From Mucor mucedo (Eukaryota; Mucoromycota; Mucoromycetes; Mucorales; Mucoraceae), in the NCBI RefSeq assembly GCF_025094135.1, contig NW_026252411.1, positions 1 to 64,000 on the forward strand: a stretch of DNA of 64,000 nucleotides, read 5' to 3'. The position numbers were made by a program, and so were the translations under genes. Each line of letters begins with the position of its first letter. The stretch's first letter is position 1. Under the pieces are notes generated by a model. That model was not told the origin of the DNA. It saw only the letters and a program-made list of their open reading frames with translations, and ran no database searches. Shown piece after piece: positions 1 through 12,804 of this stretch.

Positions 1-335
1 ATAATTTAATTACTTACTTTTTGTCTTACTCTTCCGTGAAATAAAGAAAGCATAATATTGATATCCCAATGTACGTCTGGTTCTTTCTTTTGCAAAAAAA
101 AAAACCTCTCAGATGCATCAATCAACAACACAGAGTTATTATTGAAGTCGTATCAGCATTGAGAATTTTCAAATAGGAAATGGGTCCTCCGGCTGTATCA
201 AGTCCACTTCCAAACATAACTCTACAAAAACGAAGCAATAATACTTTTTTTTTATATAAACCAGACAGAAAACAAAAAAAAAGGTGTAGATGAAGTGTAT
301 TCAAATAAAAATTGATACTATTAGAACGTAACTGA

Positions 336-366
<31 letters not shown>

Positions 367-999
367 GAAGATCTCGTTTAAAAGGGTTACACAGTGTAAA
401 CAAACCAAAAAAAAATACTTCTCGACTCTTTTTACGACTACAGGACACCATGATATTTGCATGATTAGAATCATACCTTGACAATAAATTTAATGGTGTT
501 ACCCTTCAGCGAAAGTAATGTTCATACGCATGTGTTGATATGACGCTATAACATAAACAAAAAACAAAACAGAAAATCTCACAATAAAAGAGAAGAGTAG
601 CTACGCATTTCCGTGTCCTTCACTCTTTCTTTACCTACATCTTCTGGTATGGTGATCGGGCAATATTGCGAAATCCGTGAATGTCAGAAAGACAGGCTGT
701 TTGTCGGTGTAGCTCTTTTATAAGGATTCCTGTTATTTGAAGGTTATGACTTGAAATAAATCTTGAATGACCCAGGTTTTCTGTCATGGTTGCAATTGTA
801 GCATTTATGGTACTTCCTTCGACCCACTACTCTTATCGAGGTCTAGTCACATCTTCTTGAAGGGTGGTTCAAGCGCTAATGTGACTGTGCCAGTACTTAA
901 GTACAAGTGTAGTTGCTGGGAAAAGCCTCATTGTCTTTTTAGGTAAGGGGAAATTATTTCAAGCCATGTAAACCATGCTGGAAATACATTCTTTTTTTA
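1..999. other. intergenic, no gene seen
   Basis: AT-rich sequence with homopolymer runs (poly-T near 340-360). Only short spurious ORFs. Nothing recognisable. Confidence 0.5.
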
Positions 1000-3514
1000 T
1001 TATTGCACTAGAGATAATGGAGTTCCTGTAGTTTGTATTGGTTCACCGCCCTTGTCAATATTTCCTGTGGGTACGGGATATTTAGTCCTAAACCAACTGT
1101 TGGCCCATTTTGCGGGATCATCGTGCTGTGAACACAAGGGTGAAAATGTCACCCCAACATGGTGTTGGTGACAGTTGGGTCTTTAATGCTTCTCTTGTTG
1201 TGCATTGTGGGTAGGCTGCATATGGAAGATATTAGAGTCACCTGTAAATCTAGAAGTAAGCGGGTATTTCGAGGACGCACAAGAATTGTAAAAGTAAGGA
1301 AATAGAGAGTAAAACCCTTTTTGGGCCAGGATGTGCTTTCACCTTCTCTTGGTCCGACCTGCTAACCAACCCCTTGTTGGGAACTAAGATAAGTACACTT
1401 TCTTTTTTTATCTTTAAATAAAAATTTTTGTTTGCAGCCATTACTTAAGTCTTTTTTTTTTTTTTTTCTTTTTTTCGTCATGAGAGACTATAAATATGCA
1501 TCTTTGGAGATATCAACTTCATACTGGCGTTGGGGACCTTCATTAATTCTGTGTTATTCCTATATCACTTTTCGTCACAGTCAACGCATTGCTCTTCCTC
1601 ATTGTCCAACCCATGATTCGGTTATTAACCGTGTTTATTTAAAATTATTGGCATTTTTTTTTAAACGTGATCTCAATGACATAGACTATCCTTAGGCTTT
1701 CAAAAACTGATAGAATATTCAAGCAATCGACAGGGAGTTATGATGTGTATGGAAAAGTTTTCAAATGAGAAAGGATTTAAAATGCAAAAGCAAGAGGATG
1801 TGGTGTCCCAAATACTTATTGAGGAATAGATTTAAAAGTGACAACTAAACGCACAGAAGAAGGGTTACAAAAAAAACCCCGATCTTAAACGGTTTGTTAC
1901 AGTATTATTATTAACCAGGTATAAAAATTTAGAACTAACAAGATCCCGAGTGTGAATAAATTCAAAGGTAAGATAAAGTAGCACACAAGCATCATAATGA
2001 TAGTCTCTGTTGACAATGGCACAACGACAAACTTGATAAAGAGGATCAAACAACAATAAACATATGTATCAATGCAATATATATAAACAATCCAATAATA
2101 TGTGTTCTATTGCTTATGGTAAGCACTAGCTTACATTTACTAATCCAAGAAATATCAGTATGAAGCATTAATCCACCGTGGTCTTTGGTTTCAATCTGCT
2201 CATAATAATTCGCCTGTTTACCGTTCACCCAAGGAAAGGTGTAATATATTTTCCCTAATATTCGGATCAAAATAATGTGTAGACTTTGGAGGTTGAAATA
2301 ACATAGTCTCAAAATACCCTTACGGAAAGATACTTTGCCTTTTACTGAAAATCTTACTTCGAACAAGATGAAATTAGAAATCCATTATTTAGTTCTCCCG
2401 TTACATGTTAGATCCCTTTGCACACTTGATAGTGATAAATCTATCAATTTATAAATAAATGAGCTATATAACAGCTATTCTATTCTCTCTATGGGTAGCT
2501 AATCTATTAAAAAAACTTTTAATAATAAGTTTCTCTTTCTTATATTCTTGATTTGATAGGAAAGGGTTTTCTTTAATAGCGACAAGTAAAACGCGAAGGT
2601 CAGATTTAGGTGCAGGCGAAACGGATGTGACTTATCCCATATATATTGCCAAATGATCAAGCCCGAGAGTTTTGAGATTAGGCAAGAACCTTAAAAGTAT
2701 GGCTATTTCTCGGTATTTCTTATTACAGGACATAACGTAAATTTCTCAAAACATTTAAATCTATCAAACAGCTCGCTGTAATTGTCCAGGGTGTGAAGGG
2801 AAAGATATCGGCATTTCGAACATTAATTCTAAACGCTGGATCGCTTTTATGTATCTACATTAATGCATATACCTGCCTTTCTATTTCATCAGCAAGATTA
2901 CTTGCATGTAATTTAAGTTTTTCTTGTTTTTGTCAAAAATTTTCACCATGTTTTTTGTTAAGCAATGATAAAACGCATCATATGATTTGGCACCAGGTAG
3001 TATATGTATTAGCTGTGACCTTTTGAAAAAAAAAAATTTATTTACTTGATAGTTTGCAGTATATTTGTTTGAGGGCAATTATTCCATGACGATGTCTTTG
3101 GCACTGCGATTTTCGACAGATCGCAGGGGTTCGCTCCATTTCAAATTCTGGGTTTGGGTACTTGTGTAGGCATAGACAGGATCGAGAAAAGATCGAGTCA
3201 TCAATTATTACTTCCAACTTCTTCCACTAAATCAGCAAAATTTGGTTTTCTTATAAAGAAATCCATTGAAATGTAAACATCGTCTGAGGTGTAGAAGTTT
3301 AAAGACTTGTAAAGGGGCCTCTTGGTGATTATGTCGTGCCATTGGCGACAAACTTAGGCACATTGCGAGTATTGGTGTAGTTCATTGACAAGGGTGAATA
3401 AACGGACGAGAACTTCATTGGTGTTTTATCCATTTTTCTTTTTGAGAAAAAATCAAGGGGGAGTGTGATTGAAACACAATGAATGTGTAGAAAATAGTTC
3501 TGGATCTCAGACAA
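1000..3514 (-). pseudogene. decayed coding islands, unknown gene
   Basis: I see several short minus-strand stretches whose translation looks like real protein but which are separated by stops and frame changes. One is 1125-1000, 41 residues after a possible acceptor, containing WANSWFRTKYPVP and ending in a stop. Others are near 1441-1330 (LVPNKGLVSRSDQEK), 2260-2120 (FPWVNGKQANYYEQ), about 3300-3205 (SDDVYISMDFF), and 3420-3329 (MKFSSVYSPLSMNY). The islands share one orientation and lie in otherwise very AT-rich sequence. No complete gene model could be assembled and no family was recognised. They could be one decayed gene, several relics, or a real gene with many introns that I failed to join. 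Inference only. Confidence 0.25.
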
Positions 3515-3938
3515 ATAGAGTCACAGAGTATGGGAATTTACTGCGTCAACATTCAGGCACTTTTTATATTGATGAAGGGGGTAGAGTGAGTTGTTTATCA
3601 AAATTTTAATCGCGCATGGAGACGGCTCTTTTCTGTATAAATGTATTAATATCCATGGAAACAAAAAACAATAATAAAAAGAGTGAAATGGATAGCATCG
3701 TGATGTAAATAATGCGTTCATCATGTTGTAGCCAATCAATGTGTAATATGATGGTAGATGAGCCAATCCCAAGGTTGACAGTGACGTTGACCCTAAAATA
3801 TTCTCAGCATGTTGCACCTGTAATTGGATAGACTGACCTCGAGGTATTCTTCAAAAAATAAAATTTTTCCATCTCTTTTTTTCTTTCTTTTTTTTTCCTC
3901 CATCTGTTCTTCTCATCATCTGATAATTAACCAGGAAA

Positions 3939-6051
3939 ATGTCGTTAGAAGGAAGAGAGATTATCATTGGCTCCAAATATAAACTTGGTCGAAAGATTGG
4001 TGCAGGTTCTTTTGGCGAAATTTATTTAGGTAAATTACAAAGAAAACATCATCTCTTTTTATTTATTAATCTTGTTTATAAAAGGAACAAATATTATGAG
4101 TGGAGAAGATATTGCAGTCAAGTTAGAAAGTATTCGTGCAGCTCATCCTCAATTAGAGTACGAAGCAAGAGTTTACAAGACGTTAGCAGGCGGTGTTGGT
4201 ATTCCTTTTGTTAGATGGTATGGAAGAGAAGGGGATTTCAATGTACTCGTTATGGATTTATTGGGCCCTTCCATGGAAGATCTTTTCAATTATTGTAAGC
4301 GTCGCTTTTCGTTGAAGACCGTTTTATTACTTGCGGATCAATTGGTAAGCATATTTCTTTTGTTTTTATTTCCATCCAATCAAATTATTAAAACTTCCCT
4401 TATTTAGTTGTCACGCGTTGAATATGTTCATTCAAAGGGTAAACATTATTTTTTAAAATCTATCAAGGTATGAAACTGATGAACATATTGTTATTTTAGG
4501 TTTCATTCATCGAGATATCAAACCTGATAACTTTTTAATGGGTATCGGTAAACGTGGAAACCAAGTCAATATGATCGATTTCGGTTTAGCAAAGAGATTT
4601 AGAGACCCAAAGAGCAATGTACATATACCCTACAGAGAGAATAAGAATTTAACGGGTACTCCACGTTATGCAAGTGTCAATACTCACTTGGGAATAGGTA
4701 AAATATATATATTTTTGTCTGTATGCATAAATATTAAAAACGCGTTTCCACAGAACAATCACGGCGCGATGATCTCGAATCACTTGGGTATATCCTAGTG
4801 TATTTCTGCAGAGGTCAATTACCCTGGCAAGGAATTAGAGCAAGAACCAAGAAAGAAAAATATGATAAGATTATGGAAAAAAAGATGACTACACCTGCAG
4901 ACGCATTATGTCGTGGTTTGCATCAGGAGTTCGCAATATACCTTAATTATGTCAGATCTCTTCGCTTTGACGATAAACCTGATTATTCTTACCTCCGTAA
5001 ATTATTCCGAGACCTGTTTGTCCGTGAAGGATTCCAATATGACTATGTATTCGATTGGACTATTCGTAAATTGGTATGTGTACATTCTGATCTTAACTTC
5101 CCCCTCTCCTAAATTTATTTTCTATAGCAGGAAAAAAAGGCTGCTTACCAAAATCCTGAATTGAATCCTGTCCATTCATATATTCCTGGCTCTGCTCCAT
5201 TTGAAGCAGGTCCTAGACGTTTAGCAACTGGCGCACCACTCCCGTCAGCAAATCTTAGAGCTCCTTATCGCTCAGAAACCAAATCACCTGAAACCTCGAA
5301 GCGTTTAGATGATGTGATGCTCCAATACCAACAACAGCAAAAAATGCTGCAACATAAACCTGCTTATTTTACCAACCAACCCACCATAACTACCAACCAA
5401 GTACAACAGCAGCAGGTACAACAACAACAAGTGCAACAACAGCAGTTGACTTCGCCTACATCGTACCAAGATCCATATGCGTCCCATTTAGGCTACACTG
5501 GCACTGGAGGAGGTAGAATGTTGGTCAGGGATAATCAGCAACAACAGCAACATCAGTTGCAACAGCAACAACAGCAGCAGCAGCAGCAACAACAACAACA
5601 GCAGCAGCAGCAACAACAGCAACAACAACAACAGTTAGGCGCTAAGTATGAAAGAAAAAGAGTTTTGGCTGATGAAGCCAACCCTATTGAACCAAGCATT
5701 GCTGATCCTCTTTTTTCTGTCAAAAGAACACATTTCCATGCTCCCACGGGTTCTTCCAGTAGTAGAGTGTAGGTTTATACAGTTTTTTTACATATACATA
5801 TTCGATTATTACATCTTCTAAATATTACTAGTTTACGTAGTCAAACGAAAGCAGGCCATGGTTCTCCACATCAGCAACAACAATACTTGAATAATCCCAA
5901 TACTTCATTCCATCCTGATACCACCTCGCCCTCTTATCTTCCTGATAGTAATGATAATAATAATCAAAATCAAAATACTAACAATAGTAACATGGTTTAT
6001 CATAATGATATACAGGCAATGATGGATGAACGTGAGTACCCTAGACAATAA
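3939..6051 (+). CDS. casein kinase I (CK1 delta/epsilon, Hhp1/Hrr25-like)
   Basis: Serine/threonine kinase of the CK1 family. The best-known fungal members act in DNA repair, vesicle traffic and growth control. Exons read as 3939-4029, 4085-4344, 4408-4438, 4500-4697, 4754-5073, 5128-5768 and 5832-6051, all in phase, giving about 586 residues. Visible motifs are the glycine loop IGAGSFGEIYLG, the ATP lysine in IAVKLES, FIHRDIKPDNFLM (catalytic HRD), MIDFGLAKRF (DFG) and the CK1-typical LFRDLFVREGFQYDYVFDW. The kinase domain fills roughly residues 12-290. The tail is low complexity with an approximately 29-residue glutamine run of mixed CAG/CAA codons and Asn-rich sequence. The last exon is supported by continuous frame across a GTAGGT donor. 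A strong GTGAGT inside it (6034) could join to TTACAG at about 6186, giving a different C-terminus. The family call is very secure; the 3' end is less so. Confidence 0.93.
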
Positions 6052-6547
6052 AGCAAGGTTATCTCATTAATCACTATCAACTAGAAGGCTTTCTTTAAAT
6101 TATAATTATACGTTAAATCACAAATTATCAATTTGGGAATAGGTTTTTTATTATTATTATTTTTATTATTATTGTTCTTATTACAGGTTCTAATATATGG
6201 GTTACCCTATCGACCGATTTTTCATTACATTTGCAGCAAAAACTCATATATACACTCTCAACTACACCTCAAATGAACCCTTTCCCCCCTCCCAAAAAAA
6301 AAGTCATCAATCATATACAATATAACCCCTCTCTTTATCTTTTTTTTTTCCTATTACCAAACAACTTCGTCTTGCTCCCTTCTATTATACACTACATAAA
6401 TATTCTAAATACAATGATGATGAAATTCTTCTACGCTTATCTGTGTGACGCGACAAATAAGTCGTCTGAATTGACCTGTCACGATAATGCTATAATTTAT
6501 TATGCGCTAAAGTAGCATACATTATCGTTCTCCATTTACTCATCAAT

Positions 6548-7298
6548 ATGGTATTGAAAGAAATCTGGGTTGCCCGTCATGGGTTTCGTGAAGATTGGGT
6601 TAATGACAACCCACCTCTCCCTACCAACCTTCGTAATGACCCACCTCTTTCTGATTTTGGAAGACAGCAATCGCTTGAATTAGCTGCTTATTTAAAAGAC
6701 AAATCAATTGATCGGATTTACTCTTCACCTTTTTATCGCGTTTTAGAAACCGTGTACCCGCTTGTTTTAGAATGTGATATGCCTCTCTTTATTGATAATG
6801 CCATGGCGTAGGTATATTTAATATAAAACACAAATAGCATACTAAATTATTCTTAATAGTGAATGGTATGGCTTAACGCATGGTCGCTATTTGCCTTGCG
6901 CCCCTCTCCCAGAGTTAAAGAAGCTTTTTCCTAAGCTTAATATCGAACATCATTCGTCCAGTATTCCTTTACCTACTGAGGTGGAGACTGAGCATGATTG
7001 TCATCTTCGTGTCAAGAAAGGTTTAGATATTTTGGTAGATGAGTTAGATTCGGATAAGGGGCAGCCCCAAACGATCTTATTATCTGGTCATGCTGCGTCT
7101 GCTATTTGCGCTGTACGTGCATTATTAAACGATTCCCATTTCTATGTAAATACTGGCACCTGTTCCCTATCCCGTTTGATTCGACAAGACGACAAAACAT
7201 GGAAAATAATGGAAAATGGCGATTGCAGTCATCTAAGCCAAGGCGAACAAAGATCCTGGATGTTTTCTGGTGATGTTCCTGACTACGAGTTGAAATGA
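6548..7298 (+). CDS. histidine phosphatase (phosphoglycerate mutase-like), TFC7/YNL108C-like
   Basis: Two exons, 6548-6807 and 6860-7298, joined in phase through a 52-nt intron, give 232 residues. The N-terminal VARHGF is the catalytic RHG signature of the histidine phosphatase superfamily. SSPFYRVLET supplies the conserved second arginine region and ILLSGHAASA the second histidine. The RHGFREDWV start and overall length recall fungal proteins related to yeast YNL108C and the phosphatase-like domain of the TFIIIC subunit Tfc7. I could not decide between a free phosphatase and a TFIIIC-associated role. It starts about 500 bp after the CK1 gene on the same strand. Confidence 0.8.
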
Positions 7299-7358
7299 AT
7301 ATCAAATTGCCATTTTTTTGAAGAAGAAAAAAAAATCCAATAATTAAATCGTACTTCT

Positions 7359-7840
7359 TTATTCAACCTTTTCACCCAAAGACTTTTTAACTTCTGATCT
7401 TAATTCATACAATTGTCCCAATTGTTCATCACTCATCTTATCCAATAATCCTTCGTCCATTTTTTTACCCCAGCCTTCAATAGGGTTGTTAAAGCTTCTG
7501 ACAAGAGGATCGTGAGAAGGTGCAACTGAATCTTCGGGAAGTGGTTTAGTTTGTGATTGCATCATGTCCAAGTATCTAATAATGTCACAATTTAACGTCC
7601 TGGCTTGGGTTTAACTATGCATTTATATAAAAAAAAAGGTCCTTACGATTGCCACTGAGAGACGAAACCTACGATATGTGCAGGATTTTCGATATCTTTA
7701 TGTCTCTTGAACTCGGCTTTCACGTAATCATCGCCTAATGAACGCATGGCAGCTGGCAACGAGCGGTGAGAGCGTAAAATCTCTCTGTAGAGTTTAAGAG
7801 GGGCCATCAAGACCTGTGTTTGCTTTGAGAGATTAGGCAT
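7359..7840 (-). CDS. SDH7: succinate dehydrogenase assembly factor 3 (SDHAF3/Sdh7/ACN9)
   Basis: Exons 7840-7647 and 7575-7359 give 136 residues, the usual size of the ACN9 family. The LYR-type motif is visible in LKLYREILRSHRSLP, followed by the family signature LGDDYVKAEFKRHKDIENP and VGFVSQWQSYLDMM. Known members are mitochondrial matrix proteins that protect and mature the iron-sulphur subunit Sdh2 of complex II. The gene is convergent with the phosphatase gene, the two stops lying about 60 bp apart. Identification rests on motif recall and is strong. Confidence 0.9.
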
Positions 7841-9609
7841 AGTTTAATTACAAGTTTGAAATTTAAAGAAAAAGTTTAGGAAGCCCTGCAAAAGAAACGC
7901 TTATTTCACACAGGCCACGCTGTCAAGGATATATGATTATCCGGTTTTGGATGCTTTCGTGTGCAAGGGGAAAATATGAGTTTTAAACGGCTGCGTTTCC
8001 ATCTCTGAAACCCGAATCAAACCAGCTTTTCTAACAATGCTGCGGTTTTTATTGATGGCTTGATAAACAGTAATGGTTTTTTTCATAATTGCTGTAAATA
8101 GCTTATGTATAGAGAAAATAAAAGCAGTCCTTGCACAAAGGACCTCCCGTGTGTGGAGGTACTCCAAACATATCGGGGAAGAAAAAAAATTTTCGTTTAC
8201 TGATTTTTTCGTTTTTTTTTTAATTATAAGAGTTTGTTCAAACTTGGAATTATTCAGATCTTTTTTAAACACGCCCTTAGTAACAAGGTGGGTGGCCAGA
8301 CGTACGTCGTCATGTCTCCCAGCCAAAAGAGGAAGGGAGTTTGATCGTATTAAGCCGGAAAAGTATCATCATTATTTCCATGAAATGGAAGGATCAACGT
8401 TCCATCATTTGCAATCCGAGAATACATTTGAAAGACCTTTTTAAAAAGTACAACTTGTGGTGTTTACAATTATATCATTTACTCGATTTTTTTACTATTT
8501 TTTTTTTTTTTTTTTTTTGCGTACTTGTCCATTCAAACGATTTGTAGCACCCCTCGTTTGACATCTACCCAAAATTGGCTTTGGATTGAATCAACAATTA
8601 CACGAGTAAATCTCCTAAAAGCCGTTTTCGACCGGGGGGTTCTCAAATACACTTGTAAGCCACTTTGTCAATAGAGAAAAGGACTAGATTTAGATTTCTG
8701 CCAATTTTAACATATGCTTTAGATGTGAAAGTACGACTCCCAACTTAACACGTTTACTACTGATTTCACCGATTTTTTTTTTCTGTGTTAGTCGTGTTTA
8801 ACATCTCGATGTTGCCTTGAGGGCTAACTGTTATACTCTTCGTGGAAATAGCTAATTTCTTACCTCTGAATATTCCCAAAAAGACTTATCTTTGCTCATC
8901 TAGTAAGATTGCATTATCAAGAGATTATCAAAAGTGGCCCTTGAAATGGCGCTGTTTACATTCACAAGTCCAATCTATTCAACTACTAGTGCGAATAAAC
9001 AAATGCTGAATATGTATCACTTATTTGTCTCAAATAACAATTGTCCCTGACTCCTTGATCCTTTGTTTCTTTAAAACTAGTTCACAAAAACTTGATTCGT
9101 TGACCAATTGTTAACCAAGTTGAGGATCCATTTTTTTTTTTTTTTTTTTCAAAGTAGTTTTTTGACCTTTATAAAAGATTGGAAAACGGATCTAAAGGGT
9201 AAGACTTGTGATATCACATGGCCCATCAGTGCGTAATTTTTAGTATAGTCAGTGTAACGTGCCGCCATCTGGCATAGCGAACTATGATTATTCTCTCCTT
9301 CAGATTTGTTTATTTTTTTTTTTTTTTCTGTATCAAATCTATACGTATGATCAGATAATCCGATTACAGAAATCGTAATCTACATTACAATCGCAAAAAT
9401 ACATGGAATTCTGCTTCATTCTATGACAATTATGCTGGACACATAGATGTTTGGAGAAATCAACAATAACACGATGCAGTATAAATAATTTATAGTTATT
9501 GGGGGAAAAAAAAAGGAATTAAAAAAATTTATTTATAAGGAAAAATATTTAACATGTTTTCAAATAATCGATAGATTATTTAGAAATGAATTTTGTACAA
9601 ATGAGATAT
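7841..9609. other. intergenic, unresolved ORFs
   Basis: About 1.8 kb. Overlapping opposite-strand ORFs at 7937-8444 have no recognisable family. The plus-strand tail near 8290-8444 looks somewhat protein-like but cannot be extended. The rest is AT-rich with poly-T runs. Confidence 0.4.
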
Positions 9610-10924
9610 CTAGATACCACCTCTAACTAATAAGGCATCAATGATAGCAAGGATGGTCCACTTTCTGTTTTCAGCTTCAGGGAACACTAAAGAACGTTCA
9701 GAGTAGAAGACTTCGTCATCCACCTCCTCAGGCTTACGAGGAAGACAATGCATGAAGATCCAGTCGCTCTTGGCGTTACCACGCTTGGCCAAATCACTGG
9801 TAACTTGGAAACCGGCAAATTCTGCGATACGCTTCTTCTTTTCCTCTTCTTGACCCATGCTGACCCTTTTAAGACAATAACAAAAAAAAATATATTAATA
9901 CACAAACTCATAAAACAACCTTGAACCAAAATCTTACCAGGTATCAGTGACAATAACATCACAATCCTTGACAGCCTCTTCGGGACTAGTTGTGAAAACG
10001 ACAGTGGCACCAGTCTTTTTGGCGTCGGCTTGAGCGATATCAATGACATCTTGATCACAGACATAACCAGCGGGACAGGCAGCAGAAACACTGATACCAC
10101 ACTTGGGGAAAGCAACAAGAATTTCTTGGAGAATGTTGTTAGCATCACCAACCCATGCGACCTTCAACCCCTTCAAAGTTTCACGGGGATGTTGAGTATG
10201 TGCAGAGTAAACGCCAGCGGGGACATTGTTTTGCTTAGCATGATAGTATTCATGAAGAGTCATCAAATCAGCCAAGATTTGAGTAGGATGGTACTTTTCA
10301 GACAAGGCGTTAATGATGGGAACTGCGGATTCTTTAGCGAGGGTCTGTATATAAAAAAAAAAATAGAATGGATAAATATTTAAAATCTTTCTCTCGGTTA
10401 ATTTTTAAATATATTCACAAAGCGCGCTAAAAAAGTGCACTTTGCAAACACATTCAAGCCTGTTTTATCATACCTCAATTTCATCATGACCACCAACACG
10501 AGCCATAATGGCATCAACCATGGAGCTGACAACATGAGTGGTATCGTATAAGGACTCGTTGACACCAAGTTGAATGTCTTGACCACCCAAGAACATAGCA
10601 TTACCACCTAACCCAAAAAATGTCAAAACAAGTTCTAATCCAGAAACGAAAAAAAAAAAAAAAAAAAAAACTCTCTGATAAATTACCTAAATATCCAACA
10701 GCGGTCTCGGTAGCAACACGAGTACGGGTGGATCTCTTTGAGAAAATAAGACCAACAGTCTTACCGACTAAAGGACGTTCGGTTCTAGCCTCGGGGTAGT
10801 TGTACTTTGATTCGACCTTGAACTTGATAGCACGATCAACTAAATCAAGAAGCTGTTCGGCAGAGTAATCAGCGGTGGTGATAAAATGGTTGGGCTTAGT
10901 GGTATTAATTGTGATGGCAGACAT
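9610..10924 (-). CDS. ARG3: ornithine carbamoyltransferase
   Basis: Makes citrulline from ornithine and carbamoyl phosphate in arginine synthesis. Exons 10924-10687, 10607-10474, 10344-9938 and 9865-9610 join in phase to 344 residues, a normal length. Residues 65-69 are the carbamoyl-phosphate motif STRTR (in FSKRSTRTRVATE). The ornithine-side HCLP motif is in the last exon (FMHCLPRKPEEVDDEVF). GGQDIQLGVNES and VGDANNILQE are further family landmarks. The N-terminus begins the mature fold almost at once and shows no obvious mitochondrial presequence, so a cytosolic enzyme as in Saccharomyces is possible. The upstream inverted repeat at 11122-11168 carries two Gcn4-type sites, suggesting general amino-acid control. 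Confidence 0.95.
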
Positions 10925-11121
10925 ATTGTTGTAGTCAAAATATAAAAGTGTGTTAAGGAAAAAAAAAAAAAGGTAATCCCAATGATGAAAGTCTAATATA
11001 TAGGGTCTTTTTTTTTTAACGCGGAGTAAATAATAAACAATCCGATCGGCTGTTATCTTCTCAATTTCTCGAACTTTTTGGGCTGTTCAATGTTTTTTAC
11101 CCCAGATTTACAGTGAAAAAA

Positions 11122-11168
11122 GCTGTGACTCATTATTTTGATAAATAGTTATCATCCTGAGTCACAGC
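11122..11168. promoter_or_regulatory. inverted repeat with two Gcn4/bZIP sites upstream of OTC
   Basis: An 11-bp arm (GCTGTGACTCA, 11122-11132) and its perfect inverted copy (TGAGTCACAGC, 11158-11168) are separated by 25 bp. Each contains the Gcn4/Cpc1 core TGACTCA, about 200-240 bp upstream of the ornithine carbamoyltransferase start. Arginine genes are classic Gcn4 targets in fungi. The function here is inferred. Confidence 0.65.
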
Positions 11169-11169
11169 G

Positions 11170-12800
11170 TTGGGCTCGTTGTACAAACTAAATATGCGTT
11201 CCTTTTTTTTTTTTTCTTCAGAAAAAAACAAAAAAATCTTGACATCATTGAATTTTAATTTACTCCTTTATTTATTTTTTCTACGTTTCTATACATGTAA
11301 CCTTTCTGTTTATTTTCTCAATGCACATCATGGCAAACTAAACTCTACACTTTACACATCGATCTGAGATTTAAAAAAGTTTTTTTTTTTTTTTTTTTTT
11401 TTTTACACGCGAATCAAAACCACCTACTAATATAAGTGAGGAACGTATATCATTTTGCGAAAAAGAAATGATACATTGGTAATGCAGAAAACAGTAAATA
11501 TCCCTGTTTTTTATTTATATGACAGGCTATCAAAACAAATCTTTGCGTTACCTAGCCCTGTGTCTTACAAGAAAAGTTTAAGCAAACATAATCAGCTTGG
11601 ACAGACAATTGTGTTGGTAAAAACTTTAAGCGGGTATTTTCCCACAGTCTTTGATTGATTAATTAAATGATGTTCATAAGTTGAAAGCTCCAAAAGAAAA
11701 CTGGGTTAACCATTTGGTTTTAATTCTGAGATCAAATAGTGAACCCTTCAAGAATTATAGTGGGTATCACAAGAATACCATATATATATTGCCAGGGTAT
11801 CACCCACACCATTTTATATCCCCTATTATAAAAAAATGTTTATGGGTGTTAACAATAATCTCATGTAGGTATTGTTTTCGTCTCCTTGTATCCTCTATAA
11901 ATTATAAGGTTTATGGTAATTTATCCATGTATGTTATGTTACCGGGTGGACTGGGGTAAAATGAGCGGAGTAGAATGGGAAACATGTAGGAGAACTGTGT
12001 ACAATTTACTAACCAATAATGGAGATCATGATATCATTCACATATTCTTTATTTTAGTTTTTAAACGTCAGATTCAGGTTGTCTCATCAATGGCGTGTAC
12101 ATTAGAAGATACCAGTCATTATTTCAGGTTTAAACACTATAAAAGGTGGAACAATTCACTGTCAGGTCATTGCAACCGAACAGTTTACTAAGTGATTTGA
12201 ATATATTTTTGCTAGATCCAAGAAGAGGACAAATGTTTCCTTATCCGTAACAATTTAATGACGGTCCAGGGTTGAATATTATACATACCACCTCTGTCTC
12301 AAATTCTATAATATACGCCAGCCCGTACACAATTGTGTTTTGAGTGTAGTTTACTATAGGCATCCGCCGCCTTTTTCATCGTTTTTTTTAAAGGGTTAAC
12401 TTTTATTTGAATATATACATTTTGATGTCTAGCTATTTAATCTAAATGGAAGGGTACAAAATCTGGCTTTATCCTTTGTAATAACCTGAATGAACTTTGC
12501 TGAATTTTGTTTTAGGTTGGATTTGTATGTACCCTAATTACTGTACATATACATCAACAATACCTTGCGGTACAAATACACTTCCGCTTTAATGTTTCAT
12601 ATGTATACTCATGTATGTCTAGTATGTTTTTAAGACCTATCCATCTTTGATTAATTGAAATGCATGTCGAATCAATGATATAGTTTTTACACTTTAAATT
12701 CAGATAACGTTGGTGTTTTTTTAAGATGTATGATATTGGTTTTCAGACAGTTTGACAAGCTACACTACGACTTTTACCTGTAAACTCTTTAGGCCTTCTC
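11170..12800. other. intergenic, gene desert part 1
   Basis: AT-rich, with a poly-T run near 11380-11404 and only short, unrecognised ORFs. Confidence 0.4.
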
Positions 12801-12804
12801 CTCA

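Noticed and set aside
5305..5747. Poly-Cys and poly-Leu minus-strand ORFs in the CK1 gene
   Set aside because: Complement of the polyQ tract, not coding.
8073..8444. Opposed ORFs at 7.9-8.4 kb as genes
   Set aside because: No recognised family, no splice logic, and both strands open; only noted as unresolved.
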